A stretch of DNA of 64,000 nt from Nigrospora sphaerica (Eukaryota > Ascomycota > Sordariomycetes > Amphisphaeriales > Apiosporaceae): contig JAGVVL010000013.1 of the NCBI GenBank assembly GCA_018287875.1, forward strand, positions 3,906,001 to 3,970,000, read 5' to 3'. Under the pieces are notes generated by a model. That model saw only the letters and a program-made list of their open reading frames with translations. It made no database searches and was not told where the DNA came from. Positions 11,090-22,056 of this stretch are shown one piece after another (within the stretch, counting starts at the first letter, position 1; the number at the start of each line of letters is the position of its first letter). The position numbers and the translations under genes are program-made.

Positions 11090-12258
11090 TCTGGGAATTT
11101 TTTTCAGCCCAGTCGGCGTTTTTTATTGTGGTTCATATGGCTAGAGCGTGAGTTTTGTCGTTCGTTGCTTTGAATCTGCCGGTTGTCGCTGGAGTTGACT
11201 ATAGCGTTCGAGAAGTGGAGGACGGCAGGATGTGTTGCAGCGAGGAACGGAAGGGATGGGTGCAAGCTCACCTCGATTCTGATATGCACAAGAGCTGAAA
11301 AAACCTCTTCATGCAGTCCGTCTGCCCCTCAGTGAAGGCTAATTGGTGCGACAGATGGCGTGCCAATAGGATCATGAGATATGTCAGTCACATGACCTGC
11401 AAATACCAAGGCACCTAAGTACCTTTTGTACATATCTGTAGGAGACGTAACCTGCAGCCTTTTCGAGGCCCTTTTCCTCTATGCTTGAATCATACCTGGA
11501 TCCATGTACATACTCTAAATTACCTCAAGCCAACAAGTATTCCGTCATCGCTGCCTCTGGCCTTGTGTTAGTAGTATGCAAGCCACCTAGTGGTCCGACG
11601 AACCTCTGCAAATATGAGGGTCCTGTAATGCGCTGTCAATCGTGATAAGCCTGCTATTTTATGGCGCTATCACGGATTTGGAGTGCTTCTACAGTGTTAC
11701 GGCCTGGCAGATTGGTCCCTGCAGGAGCGGCCCTTATAGTGCAGAACTGGACAGAATGACTCCAACAAGTGGATCATTCCCGAAGCTTTTGCTTTGTGCC
11801 TCAGCGGGCAGTTGGTCCAGACGCGCTGTAACATGCAGGACGTCTGTGGCAGAAAGGCGCCACGCAAGCAGTGGCTCTGCTCGGCTGGCCGTTGGGAACA
11901 TTGAGTCACTCGCTGTTGGCTCACCGTTGTGATGCGCGCCTTCTGTAGCCATCGCTAGCTGTTGCGCTTCAGTAGGGGACATTGGCTTTGTGACGATACA
12001 CGCTCTTGATAGGGACATATAATTTTGGCACTTGAAGTAAGTATACACGATTTGCGGACCTTTCCCGCCCAAATTGGCACAAGACAGCTCAGGGGCTACC
12101 ACACCACTTTTGGCATGTTCCCATATTCAACAATCTTCACTCCATGCGTATCTAGTACATCAAACCTTCGAGACGGTCATGGGACTTCATGGCTTGTTTT
12201 CACTATCAATCATGACCGGCTCAGATCCCTTGCGTTTTCAGGGAACATACCATTTTTA
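11090..12258. other. Gene-free flank left of the transposon nest
   Basis: No gene is recognised. The stretch holds the upstream region of the broken ankyrin-family gene and ends at the TA target duplication (12257-12258) of the pogo-type element. Confidence 0.5.
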
Positions 12259-12304
12259 AGCTAGGGGGTCGATCAAGGGACAGGCCTATCAAACCGCCAC
12301 GCGT
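12259..12304. repeat. Left terminal inverted repeat of pogo-type element
   Basis: 46 bp matching the reverse complement of 24535-24580 with two mismatches, both transitions. The first (CTATC here, CCATC in the other copy) is a CpA-to-TpA change of the RIP type. Confidence 0.92.
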
Positions 12305-12381
12305 TTTAAGACATCGCCATGTAACATTAAAGCAAACAAAACCAATTATCTTAACAACCACAATAGATACAGACAAACCGA

Positions 12382-13079
12382 TTAGCTCAAAGAGACTGTT
12401 ATCTCCTCCTCTATGTCAGAAATGCTTTCTGCAACCGAACTTCCCGACGCGATCGATGGTGACTGCGCAGTGACCGCACCAGCCTCACCACCAGGTGTCG
12501 CCAAGTCCTCCTTGACTTTGCGAACGTCTAGCATGGTCACGAATTGCTCTTGAGCAGTTTTCTGGACCTTGCGACGTTTTTGGGGCTTCTGGAGATCCAG
12601 CGCAGCAGCCAATTGGTCGCGTTCATGCTTAAGGCTGGAGATCTCGGCGCTTGCAAGGTCTAAGGCCTTGCCGGTCTTTCTGGAGACCTGGCGTAAGGTG
12701 GCATTGCTGTACATTGAGTTAACCACACGTAATTCGCGATGGATGTGCTATATCTGCCTTAAAGACCTTAGGATCTTAACGTCCATAGCGGACATCTCCG
12801 ACAGCAGGGGGTCCCCTGGCAGCTGCAGAACGCTCCAAGTTGACCCCTCCGGCCTGTCCTGGTCCCTTTGCCTTGCCAGTCGGCTGTTAATGGCCTTGAT
12901 GGGGTCCCTTGGATAGATACCGGTCGCTTTCCAGCCTGTGGCAATGTGCTCTGGAGTCAGGGCTTCCTTCCGAGCCTTGTTCCAGGCCTCCAGGAACTCC
13001 GGTTTCTTTAGCGCCATCGTCAGACTAGACACGCAGGCCTAGCGAAGGTGTTTCCGGTACGCGCGCTTCAACACCGAAA
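12382..13079 (-). pseudogene. Transposase C-terminal half (pogo/Fot1, DDE_1)
   Basis: One minus-strand frame begins inside the LINE target duplication with SVLKRAYRKHLR. It continues through KPEFLEAWNKARKEAL and GWKATGIYPRDPIKAINSRL, the conserved end of Fot1-type DDE transposases, then a coiled-coil-like, acidic tail ending at 12382. Two TAG codons interrupt it: one after KHLR and one at 12748-12750 after SLRQI. Both are explainable by CAG-to-TAG or TGG-to-TAG change. Confidence 0.85.
13069..13079. repeat. Left 11-bp target-site duplication of the LINE
   Basis: CAACACCGAAA is repeated exactly at 23459-23469, directly after the TAA tail. Removing everything from 13080 to 23469 restores one continuous transposase frame. 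Confidence 0.88.
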
Positions 13080-14067
13080 GGCTGGCGAAGTCGGACTCTA
13101 CAGCCTCCCCGCGGCGCCGGCTGGAAATCTTCCTGGGTCAATTGACTGAGGAAGAGCCGATGTAGAGACGCATTCTGCACGAAAGTGCAGCGAGGCGCTA
13201 TTGCTGCGTCGCTATGTCGCTGCTCTGGAGTTTTGCTGATACGATCTGTGATGCGGGATTTTCGGGCGTCGCACGACCGAAAACTTTTCGCCCCCGCCAA
13301 ACGTAGCAAGCAGCCTCGAAAATCGACACCACGCGACGCCGAATCGACGACAAATCGGCCGCGCAGCAAAGGCCCTCGTCTTTATAGAGGATTTGGGTAG
13401 AAAAACCATCCGACGTCGACTCGGTTCTCGAAGCGACGACAGGACACCCTCGGCCCTGCCGAGCTCTAAGACGGCTTACAGCGAACAGCCGCGAGGGTAT
13501 CGAACGAATACTTAAGTGGACGTGCGTACGGAGTAATGGAAGTTATTAAGAACACGGGGACAGAGTCGTTAAGGTAATAGTGGCTACGGCTGGCCGCCCG
13601 TGTTGCCTTTTAAGGTGACAGCGCACCGCTCCGGAGACGAACATATAGTGGATCAGGGCAGGTTAGTCGAGGCCTTACAGGGTACTATGCCGGCGTGGTG
13701 GTACCCCTTACCGAAGGCCTACGGCAAGATATAGTCGGCTCGCCAGCAGAGATGGCGGCGAGCAACGGGAAGCCGGTCTAGGGCTCGCCACCCTAGGACA
13801 CCAGTGGGCCGTAGCATAGCACGACGACTGCGGGACCGGCAGAAGAACAGGGTAGCCCCTACGTCCCCTACTCGCACTAGGGTCGACTAAAGATGGAACC
13901 GGTTCGAGGACTTGCCGTGGAAGGGGATGAACAGCTGGATTGGGCCAGCCCAGGGACCTGGAGACAAGGATAAGACGGACTGCCTTCGATTATGCCAAAG
14001 GGCATCTTCTCTATCGGAGTGTCGCTAGCGTAGGTGCTATCCTGGGAGGCTGCAGGTCGAGGAGGTC

Positions 14068-14808
14068 GTGCTATGGCTCGAGAGGACGGATGCGCATGTC
14101 GGTGATCCTAGAGAGGGATATGCCCTTACGGGCTGCTTAAGGTGCAAACCTTCTATTCCCCCCCTTTCTATAGAAAGCGCAGAGAACTTGACCCGGGGAA
14201 TAGGAGGCCAAGAGCCCTGGCGAAACCCAAATATGCCGACCACCTACTGCCCGAGATCCTCTCTATACTACCTACTCTACGCAACTGAGGGAGGTAGGGC
14301 ATGCATCTATATTAACAAGAAGTACACCCCAGCGCAGTGGACATACGAGGCGCAGCCAGATAGGTGTCGTATCACAATCCAACTACCAGACGGTCCCATA
14401 ACGGTCGTCTGCATATACTCGCCTCCCCCGGGGTCCACCAGCAGATCGGACCTGCCCGCCATCGAAGCCCTCTATGCCGAACCCCAGCTAAGACGAACAG
14501 TCCTCGTGGGAGACTTTAACGTCCACCACCCCGTCTGGGGAGGATACAACGTCCGACCCCATAGGGCAGCTGATAAGCTGCTCCAGCTAGCAGAATCCTG
14601 GAGACTCCAGCTAATCACACCCCCTGGAACACCGACATGGACACGAAGAGGGTGCATGGACTCCACGATCGACTTAGCGTGGGCCACGGACGATCTCCGA
14701 GCTGCCTACGACGGGTATGCCCTATTTGCTGGATCCGATTACCTCCCCCAGGTGATACACGTGGCTGGACCTCGTACAGACTGCCAAGGCAGGCCACGAC
14801 GCAGCTAG
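14068..14808 (+). pseudogene. LINE endonuclease domain (AP-type), damaged
   Basis: A 246-codon frame contains VVCIYSPPPGS, VGDFNVHHPVWGG and STIDLAWATDD, the conserved blocks of APE-type LINE endonucleases, which nick target DNA. The last block should read SDH, with a catalytic His, but here reads GSDYLPQ. CAC-to-TAC is a CpA-to-TpA change. The frame ends at a TAG well before the reverse transcriptase; further TAGs follow to about 15370. Confidence 0.82.
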
Positions 14809-15372
14809 AAAACAGCTGACTATGACTAGGCGAAGGCAGAAGCGGCACACCTACCACAGCCAGGGCGACTCGAGACACCAGAAGAAATCGATAGCTACAC
14901 CGAAACGTTAACTAAGGAATTAACTCGGATAGCCGACCTAGTTACCCCCCTCCGCTACTCTAAAGGGAGAGGTAAAGCCTAATGGAACCGCGAGACAGAA
15001 GAAGCTATAAAGAAAGAGCGAAGAGCCTAGCGGATATGGCTTTCCGACAGGACGGACGCAGCTTAGCGAGCCCTCCGGCAGTCAACTCTCTTAAAGAAGA
15101 AAGCAATCCGAGAAGCTAAGACGGCGTCCTGGAGACATATGCTCCACAAGGCGTCTAACTAGCCAGCTGGCGTCTGGAATATTGCGAGATAGGCAAGAAC
15201 GGAAGGAGCTGCACCGCTATTACCCTTAGTAGTCCCTACACTTTACACACCGCGTGGCAAAGCAACGACCTATAAGGAGAAAACAGAGGCCTTCCGAGAG
15301 AGGTTCTATCCCCTCCCTAAGGCCACGTACACCGGCTTCCGAATAACGAACCAGCTCGCAGCGCCTCTCGAT

Positions 15373-16091
15373 ATGGACAGCAACGTGATAGCAGAACAAG
15401 TCCAAGATGTCCTTACTAAGGCAGGCCAGTGGAAGGCACCTGGACTAGACCAGCTTCCGAACGGATTCCTTAAACGCCTAGGAAAGCCCCTCTTCCAGGC
15501 CTTGGCCTCCTTAACGGAAGCGTGCTGGCATATAGGATACTATCCAAGAGCGTTCCGGAAAGCAGTCACCGTTATCCTCCGGAAGCCAGGAAAGCAGCCA
15601 AACGAGTATCACCAAGCCGGCAGATGGAGACCTATTGCGCTGCTTAACACTATAGGGAAAGCGATCGAGAGCCTACTAGCGTAACGGCTAGCTAGCTTTG
15701 CCGAAGAGAACGGACTGCTCCCGGACGAACAGATGGGTAACCGGAAAGGCCGCTCCACGGAAACAGCCTTACGGTTGCTAACGGACCTAGTCCGCATAGC
15801 CTGGAAACATGGAGGCGCAGCAACCCTTCTATCGCTAGATATTTCGGGCGCTTTCGACTCGGTCGACTATGGAAGGCTTCTCGCTAACCTGCGAGCGCTA
15901 AGGGTCCCTATATAGACTATCAGCTAGATCCGAAGCTTCCTATCTAACCGGTCCACTACGCTATTCTTCGATGGCCAGGAATCGGACGAGATCCTAGTCC
16001 CGGCAGGCGTCCCGCAGGGCTCACCTTTATCACCTATCCTCTTCTGCCTCTATACAGCCGGTCTCTATAAGGCTCTCCGCGCTGTACTAGG
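15373..16091 (+). pseudogene. LINE reverse transcriptase, 5' part
   Basis: Contains APGLDQLPNGFLKRLGKP, GRWRPIALLNTIGKAIESLL, then after a TAA stop MGNRKGRSTETALRLLTDLV and SLDISGAFDSVDYGRLLANL, with the first catalytic Asp. After a TAG it runs on through GVPQGSPLSPILFCLYTAGL and AVLG, where the LTR element interrupts it at 16091/16092. The stops at about 15682 and 15913 are compatible with RIP of Gln or Trp codons. Confidence 0.83.
16087..16091. repeat. Left 5-bp target duplication of LTR element
   Basis: CTAGG precedes the left LTR and is repeated at 22052-22056 after the right LTR. Joining across it restores the LINE frame (AVLG to IATIAFVDN). Confidence 0.9.
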
Positions 16092-16304
16092 TGTCACGGT
16101 TCAAGGAACGAAGAATCTGTTGATGACCCAAGGGTTCTATTGAGATGCGAAAACTACAGGTGAAGAGGAAAAGAAGAGGAACAGGCTCCTCTCAGTCACT
16201 GTTTGGCAGGAATATATCCAGCCAGCGGCGGTACGTACCGCCAGGCAGCGGTAAGTCGTCCATGCGTTGCCATGCCCTTGTACCTATGTACCCATGCCGT
16301 AACA
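16092..16304 (-). repeat. Left LTR (3' LTR in element sense)
   Basis: 213 bp, by eye identical to 21839-22051. In element sense it starts TGTTACGG and ends CCGTGACA. Confidence 0.95.
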
Positions 16305-16305
16305 T

Positions 16306-16316
16306 TACCCCCCCTT
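16306..16316 (-). other. Polypurine tract of the LTR element
   Basis: In element sense the purine run AAGGGGGGG lies within a few bases of the 3' LTR, the expected place for the plus-strand primer of reverse transcription. Confidence 0.8.
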
Positions 16317-16345
16317 AAGAAATGAAACTTGTCCGCAAGTTTCGG

Positions 16346-16582
16346 TCACTTCTTCCGGGCAATTCTCTTTCTCGTTCGGTTCGTCGAAGCCGGAGAGTTG
16401 TCGTCGGCGTGAGGTGGGTCGATCTTGTCGTCAGCTGCGGCGTCAAGCCATGAAGCCAGTCGCTTTGGCGGTCCTGCGTTATCTGGATACTCCTCGTGGT
16501 ATTTCTGGAGAAGTGTGGCGCTGTTCTTAAATGAAGCCGTATTGTACCATGTTGCGTCCGGGTCCCAACCCTTCCAGTGCAC
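16346..16582 (-). pseudogene. Chromodomain end of the Gypsy polyprotein
   Basis: A minus-strand frame with HWKGWDPDATWYNTASFKN matches the chromodomain found at the C-terminus of chromovirus integrases, which directs insertion to marked chromatin. A stop lies just upstream of the first residue, separating it from the decayed integrase. The tail is Lys/Arg-rich. Confidence 0.8.
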
Positions 16583-19500
16583 CTAGTATTGAAGTTTCCT
16601 ATAGTGCAGTCGAGAGGACAGAACTCGGTCTACCTCCCATTCTTCGTCCAACGAAGGATCCACGATTTCGCCCTCCGGATTCTCGGCCTGTTATCTTAGG
16701 AGAGGGTCGTCTTAAAATCGCCGAAGGCGATCAGCGTGAAACACGGTCGTGCCCTTCCAGTCTAGCGGCGTGTCGAGTTCGTAGGAGTATCCTCTTATCC
16801 CCTTAATAATGTAATATTACTACGTTAAGGGAAACGTTAGGGCGTCGCCAAGTTAGTCCGTCGTTTATATCCGCTTAAAGATAACTACCCTATCCCCGAC
16901 CTTAAAGTCTAGCTCGCGTCGCAACTTGTTAGCTTAGTTGTATATACAGCATTAGGATAAGGTAGCCTGTTATCGTGCCGCTTCTGTGTATTAATGGAGT
17001 GTCTTTATAATCTTTTATATGTCTTGTTGTTTAAGACACTCTATTATCGGAAGCTTGCTAATATCTTGGGTCCAGTCAGCTTTAGAATATAGTAGTGGTA
17101 TAAGGAAACCACGCTCCACTTTATAAGGAGACAGTCCCGTCGAATCCTAAGGCAGGCTAGCCTAGACTGCGTCCAAAGCTGGAATTATTGACGACCAGTT
17201 GTCTTAGAAGTGTGATAAGTAAGGCAGAATCCGTTACTAGATAGCCTGGTTTATACGCTCCACTTGCCCTTGTGACTAGGAGTGGCTGGAGGATCCTAGT
17301 TTCCAGGTGATGCCCAGCAGCTTAAAGACTTTATCGGTGAAGTGGGAGACGAATTAGGGTCCATGGTTGCTCCCAATCTGCTATAGTAGTCTAAAGACGC
17401 GATATAGACCATAGTAATACATCTTAACAACGTCTTTAGCTGTCACTAATCGGGTGCAGGGAACGCACTAACTCCTTTTACTTAACAAGCAAACCATAAC
17501 GAAGAGGTTATTAAACCCCTTTCGATTTTTAAATATGGTTTTAAAATCTATTTAAATTAACTGCTATAAGCGAAGCGGTATCGGAAGGGGATGAAGAAAT
17601 CCTAGCGTCTTATCCTAGGGGACTTTAAACAATCGGCACACTCGACAGTTGGCCACGAAACGGTTAACGTTTTTAGATAATCCTGGCCACCAGTACTGGC
17701 TCTGCATTAGCTTGCGGAGCTTGTTACGTCCCGGGTGTGCTAATGTTAAGCGCGAATGGAAGTCTTCTAAGATGTGCGTCCTCAGATTGTCTTATTCGGG
17801 GACCACCAGCTTACCCTCCCTTAGGAGAGTTCCGTTATAGAGGGTCCAGGTAATGCCGTCAGCCGGCTCTAACGTGGTCTTATCCCGAAACAGCTGGAGA
17901 AGGGGGTCGGTGCGGTTAAGTTCGACGGCCCGATATACCAGCATTGACCTAGAGAGTGGTGGCGGTGGCAGGTCGTCCTCTAAGAGGGCCACCTCACTTA
18001 AGGGTTCCACCATGGAAAGCGCTGGTATGTATCTGTGTTCGCCCTCTTAGAAGATAGCTAGGTGTCGCATCGCCTCGGTTTTCTCTTTCTATGTTTTCAG
18101 GTCTTCCGTTTTCCGTGATAAAGCGTCGGCTGCGGCATTCTATGTTCCTAGGCGGTACTTTAATAAGCAGTGGTATTCGGCGAGGAGCTCCGCCTAGTTC
18201 GCTTATCGTAAGTTGAGATAACGTTTCTAGCTGAAGTATTCCAGCACGCTGTGGTCCGTTATAATCGTGAACTATAGGCGCTAAAGTCCCACGAGCTTAG
18301 CGCGTTAATACTTAAGGGCTTAAACTATAGCCAACAGTTCTTTATTATGGATGCTGTAATTAAGCTCCGAACCTTGGAGGGTCTCTAAGTAAAAGGCGAC
18401 AGGGTGCCAGTCGTTAGAAGCGTCATCCTTCTTTTGCGATAAGACTCCGGCAATCACTCCGTCGGAAGCATCTATCTCTACTTATGTGTCGTTCTCGTAG
18501 CCGAAATATACGAGGACCGGGGCCCCCAGCAGTCGTCGTTTCAAGGTATCGAAAGCTTCCTGGCACTCCTCTGTCCACTGGAACGTCGGTAAACCTTACT
18601 TCGTTAGGTTAATAAGCGGTCGAGCGATCCGCCTATACTCGCGAATAAACTTACGATAGAAATTGTAGAAGCCGAGAAATAATTGCACTCCTTTAACAAA
18701 CGTTGGGGGTGCCCAGTCGCGGACGACGGACGTCTTAACAGGATCCACAGCCACTCCTTCTATAAAGATAATGAAGCCTAAGAACTTCGTTTCCCGAATA
18801 TAAAATTCGCACTTATCGGTGTCGGCTTATAGTCCGGCCTCTCGGAGGCGCTGCAGGACCCTCCTCACATGGTCCTCGTGTTCTTTAACTGAATCCGAAA
18901 AAATGACAATGTCGTCCAAGTATACCGAGCAGAAATTATCCAGATAGTCTATTAAGGTGTCATTTATAAAGCGCTAAAAGGTCGCGGGTCTGTTCGTTAA
19001 TCCGAATAGGAGTACGTTATACTAAAAGGTGCTATAACGGGTACGGAACGCTGTCAACTCTTCTAATCCTAGCGCTATTCGGATCCGGTGGAATGCTTAT
19101 TAGATATCCAGCTTTGTGAAGACCTTTGCCTTAGAAATCCGGGCTATAGTCTCCTCGATTAAGGGAAGTGGGTGTCGGTCCTTGTAAGTAACAGAGTTGA
19201 GCTTTTTAAAGTCCACGTAAAGGTGTAGTCCTCTATTCCCTTTAAGCGCGAAGAGGATTAGTGCCGCTTAAGGCGCTTCACTTAACTCGATGAATCCCTT
19301 TGCTAGGTTCTCGGTCACATACTTCCGGTATGTCTCTATTTCCTTAAGCGACATCTTCCGCAGGCCCGAGTATCCCAGGAGCTTGTCCGGCTTGGCGTCA
19401 TTATTTGAGATGATCTTGTGGTCGCAGGTGCGATACGGTGGTAACTTATCGGACTCGAACTTGCTGAATATATCTAAGTACTTGTGGTATTACTTTAGTA

Positions 19501-21300
19501 CCACTTGTAATGCTTTTTCGCGAAGAGTATCCGAGTCCGAGGGTAACACATCCCCTTATAACGTTTGCTTCTTGAGGATAATCTTGTCTATCGCGTGGAG
19601 GCTAGTGACGTGCTAATCTTAAGGGTTTCGGCGGTAGGACATTTCTATCGCCAGTGCAAAGATAAAAGCGACGTCGATACGTTCTTTAAAACTTCCTGCC
19701 GAGCTCCAGCGTCGGATGAAGGGTCCTTAAGAGTCGCGTTCTATTGGGGACGACGGTGCCCTCGGTGGCGGTGTCAGCGACAGTGGGGGCACGTCGGTTA
19801 GTTTAGCTAACACGCGTTTTATCTTCGCGATACCTTCATTATTTCGTTATCCTTGCGTACAAGTGGCTATAAATTGTGTCAGGATTTTCTCATATCGAAT
19901 TATCGGTGGCGACTTCTCGCGATCGGTGTTGGTCGTATATAGATTACGGATGACTAAAGGATCCGGACGTTATGATCTTCGGCCTGCCAGGCGTCGCTAG
20001 TCTTCTATAGCCATCTTTTACTCGCGGCGTTAGGCGTCTGCATTAAAGGTAGGGTTCTATAAAAGCTGTCCGGCTTAGTCTATAGCGACATAATGTTCTA
20101 TACACTGGGGGGTCTATTCCTTGGGGAAAAGAAGACGACAGTAGCGAACATCTAACGTTACATCGTGTGTTTCTAACTATTTGCGACCGACTATCACATT
20201 GTGGCGCATATTAAGGACTAGAAAATGGGTTCGGGTGGTGAGACGGCTTTAGATTTAGAAGTGTCCTAGCAGGGCAATATCCACCAGTTGCAATAGGGTA
20301 CCGTCGAATCCGCCGACAGGTTAAGGATGAAAGTTACGAACAGTAGGGAGGTGTAGGTATTAAAGGAGCCTTCAGGCGAAGGCCACGCTTATAAACAGGT
20401 ATCCGCTTACTCTGGTGTCGACGAGGGTATAGGCAGAGAGAGACAATCTATTATAAGCTATAGTATAGGGGAAAGTAAACGGTCTTCCCTTTAGGTGCTT
20501 GCTTAAAAAACTAGAGGATCGCTTATCCCACGTGTTCTTAATATCGACGACTTCCCTTAAATCGGAGTCCACTTATCTAAGGGTATCTAGTTTTTTAAAT
20601 CCGTGATATCTTCGACTCGGTCGGAGTTAGGAATCTCGGTCGTAAGACTATCGGCGTTCGAATAAGGACAGGGAGCTCCTGTCTACTGGCTGACTAAAGC
20701 GTTAATACGGTTTAAGCGGTCGATATTGACTCGCTTCTCCGGGCAGTCATTAGCGTAGTAGCCAGGCTTTTCATAGTTAAGACAGAGTCGGTTCTCCAAA
20801 AGGCGTCGGAGCTTATCGGGTCTATATTGACGTGCCAGGGTTGAGGTAGTGTAACGCTTCTCCGATAGCTTAGCAGACTCCGACTGGTCGACGGCGGGGA
20901 TAGGGGTTTGGCAAGTGCCGCCACGGTTTCCGCGGTTTGTGCGACGTCCAGGGTCGTCACTTTTGGCAGACTGGAGGACTAGAGCGATCTAGGCGGCCTT
21001 AGTTGTGAACGCATTAAATCCAATGCTGCTCTTAATGTAGGAGGAGGCAAGGGCCGTTTGCAACTCCGTCGTAAGCTTTCGGTTAAAGAGGCGCTTCCAA
21101 TCCGTCTTAACTTAGCCAGTTTCGCCGGCAAGTCGAAGGAACTTATTCTTAAAAACTTGGAAATCCATTCCCGCAGTCATGTAAAGGTTCTCGAATTCTA
21201 AGGAGGCGGCCTCCATTTAGTTAGGGTTATAGTACTGCTGCTAAAGATGCGACATCAAGGCTTAGTACGACTGGATCGGGTCGGGGTGCGTGTCTTAAAG
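16583..21300 (-). pseudogene. Decayed Gypsy gag-pol core
   Basis: Scattered minus-strand fragments keep the pol order. A zinc knuckle lies at 20784-20743, a reverse transcriptase with YLDD at 18922-18911, an RNase H segment (HPVAFYLETLQGSELNYS) near 18430-18340, and an integrase-type CRVC near 17655-17640. Stops are frequent, mostly TAG/TAA at sites where Gln or Trp fits. The TA-rich composition and many CTAG words contrast with the undamaged ends of the element. Confidence 0.8.
20743..20784 (-). other. Mutated CCHC zinc knuckle of gag
   Basis: The frame reads CLNYEKPGYYANDC where the family has C-x2-C-x4-H-x4-C. The second Cys and the His are both Tyr. TGT-to-TAT and CAC-to-TAC are the two strand forms of a CpA-to-TpA change, so zinc binding is lost through RIP-type mutations. 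Confidence 0.7.
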
Positions 21301-21306
21301 GTAGGG

Positions 21307-21768
21307 TTAGAGATTATCGCTAGCATCTCCACTTAAGCGACCTTCGATATAGGCCTGCTGAGAGAGGTCCGTGGGGAAACGGGAAGCGTTCACCAGAATC
21401 TTGTTCTTGACCTGGCGAAACCAAGTCTCGAACTTAACGGTGTCCTTAGACTTCTGGTTATAGAAAACCGGGGGGTTAGGGAGGCGCTTAACCTCCGGTC
21501 GGGAGCCCTTAACATCGGGAAGCATAGGCGGTGGTGTGCCTTGGGTACTTCCTGCCGTCTGCCGGATCAAGGCAGCCATCTGCTGTTGGAGATCCATTAT
21601 CTGTCTCTCTAGCTCAAGGCGTCTGTGGCGCTCTTGGACGAATCTGGACTCGGTGTCGTCAACGTTGCTGGTGTCATTCGTCTCGGCGGAACCCTCACGG
21701 GTATTGTCGGGGTCATCCTTGTGAGTTTCTGTGATCCGGTGGAGGGATCCACCCCGTTTGGCCGGCAT
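21307..21768 (-). pseudogene. Gypsy gag N-terminal part
   Basis: A 153-codon open frame starting MPAKRGGSLHRITETHKDDP. It is followed by a coiled-coil-like stretch (RLELERQIMDLQQQMAALIR) and a capsid-like segment (FETWFRQVKNKILVNASRF). It ends in TAA after SGDASDNL, where the family continues. The start lies 70 bp inside the 5' LTR, as expected for gag. Confidence 0.78.
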
Positions 21769-21827
21769 CTCAGCGGTGTGTGTGGGGTTTGGGATATTAA
21801 TAGAAGCCTTCCCAGGCGGATAAGGAG

Positions 21828-21837
21828 ACCTGTAGTT
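21828..21837 (-). other. Primer-binding site, self-priming type
   Basis: In element sense AACTACAGGT begins one base after the 5' LTR. It is the exact complement of ACCTGTAGTT inside the LTR (element sense; 21908-21899 in the 5' LTR). Tf1/sushi retrotransposons prime reverse transcription with the folded 5' end of their own RNA in just this way, instead of with a tRNA. A TATA-like GGATATATT lies about 50 bases upstream at 21966-21958. Confidence 0.7.
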
Positions 21838-21838
21838 G

Positions 21839-22051
21839 TGTCACGGTTCAAGGAACGAAGAATCTGTTGATGACCCAAGGGTTCTATTGAGATGCGAAAA
21901 CTACAGGTGAAGAGGAAAAGAAGAGGAACAGGCTCCTCTCAGTCACTGTTTGGCAGGAATATATCCAGCCAGCGGCGGTACGTACCGCCAGGCAGCGGTA
22001 AGTCGTCCATGCGTTGCCATGCCCTTGTACCTATGTACCCATGCCGTAACA
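21839..22051 (-). repeat. Right LTR (5' LTR in element sense)
   Basis: 213 bp, by eye identical to the other LTR. It carries a TATA-like box and the 10-nt self-primer sequence. Confidence 0.95.
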
Positions 22052-22056
22052 CTAGG
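22052..22056. repeat. Right 5-bp target duplication of LTR element
   Basis: CTAGG, the copy of 16087-16091. Confidence 0.9.

Larger units (their letters stand above)
16092..22051 (-). mobile_element. Ty3/Gypsy chromodomain LTR retrotransposon
   Basis: A 5960-bp element with two 213-bp LTRs (TG...CA ends) and a 5-bp CTAGG target duplication. It is coded on the minus strand, so the 5' LTR is at 21839-22051. Domain order from 5' to 3' is gag with a zinc knuckle, protease region, reverse transcriptase, RNase H, integrase and chromodomain, which is the Ty3/Gypsy chromovirus order. Gag and chromodomain frames next to the LTRs are open, while the pol centre is full of stops. The reverse transcriptase active site YLDD survives at 18911-18922. 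The element is inactive as it stands. Confidence 0.93.

Noticed and set aside
13025..13369. 114-codon minus-strand frame across the LINE left junction
   Set aside because: It crosses the transposase/LINE boundary set by the 11-bp duplication, so it is a chance frame.
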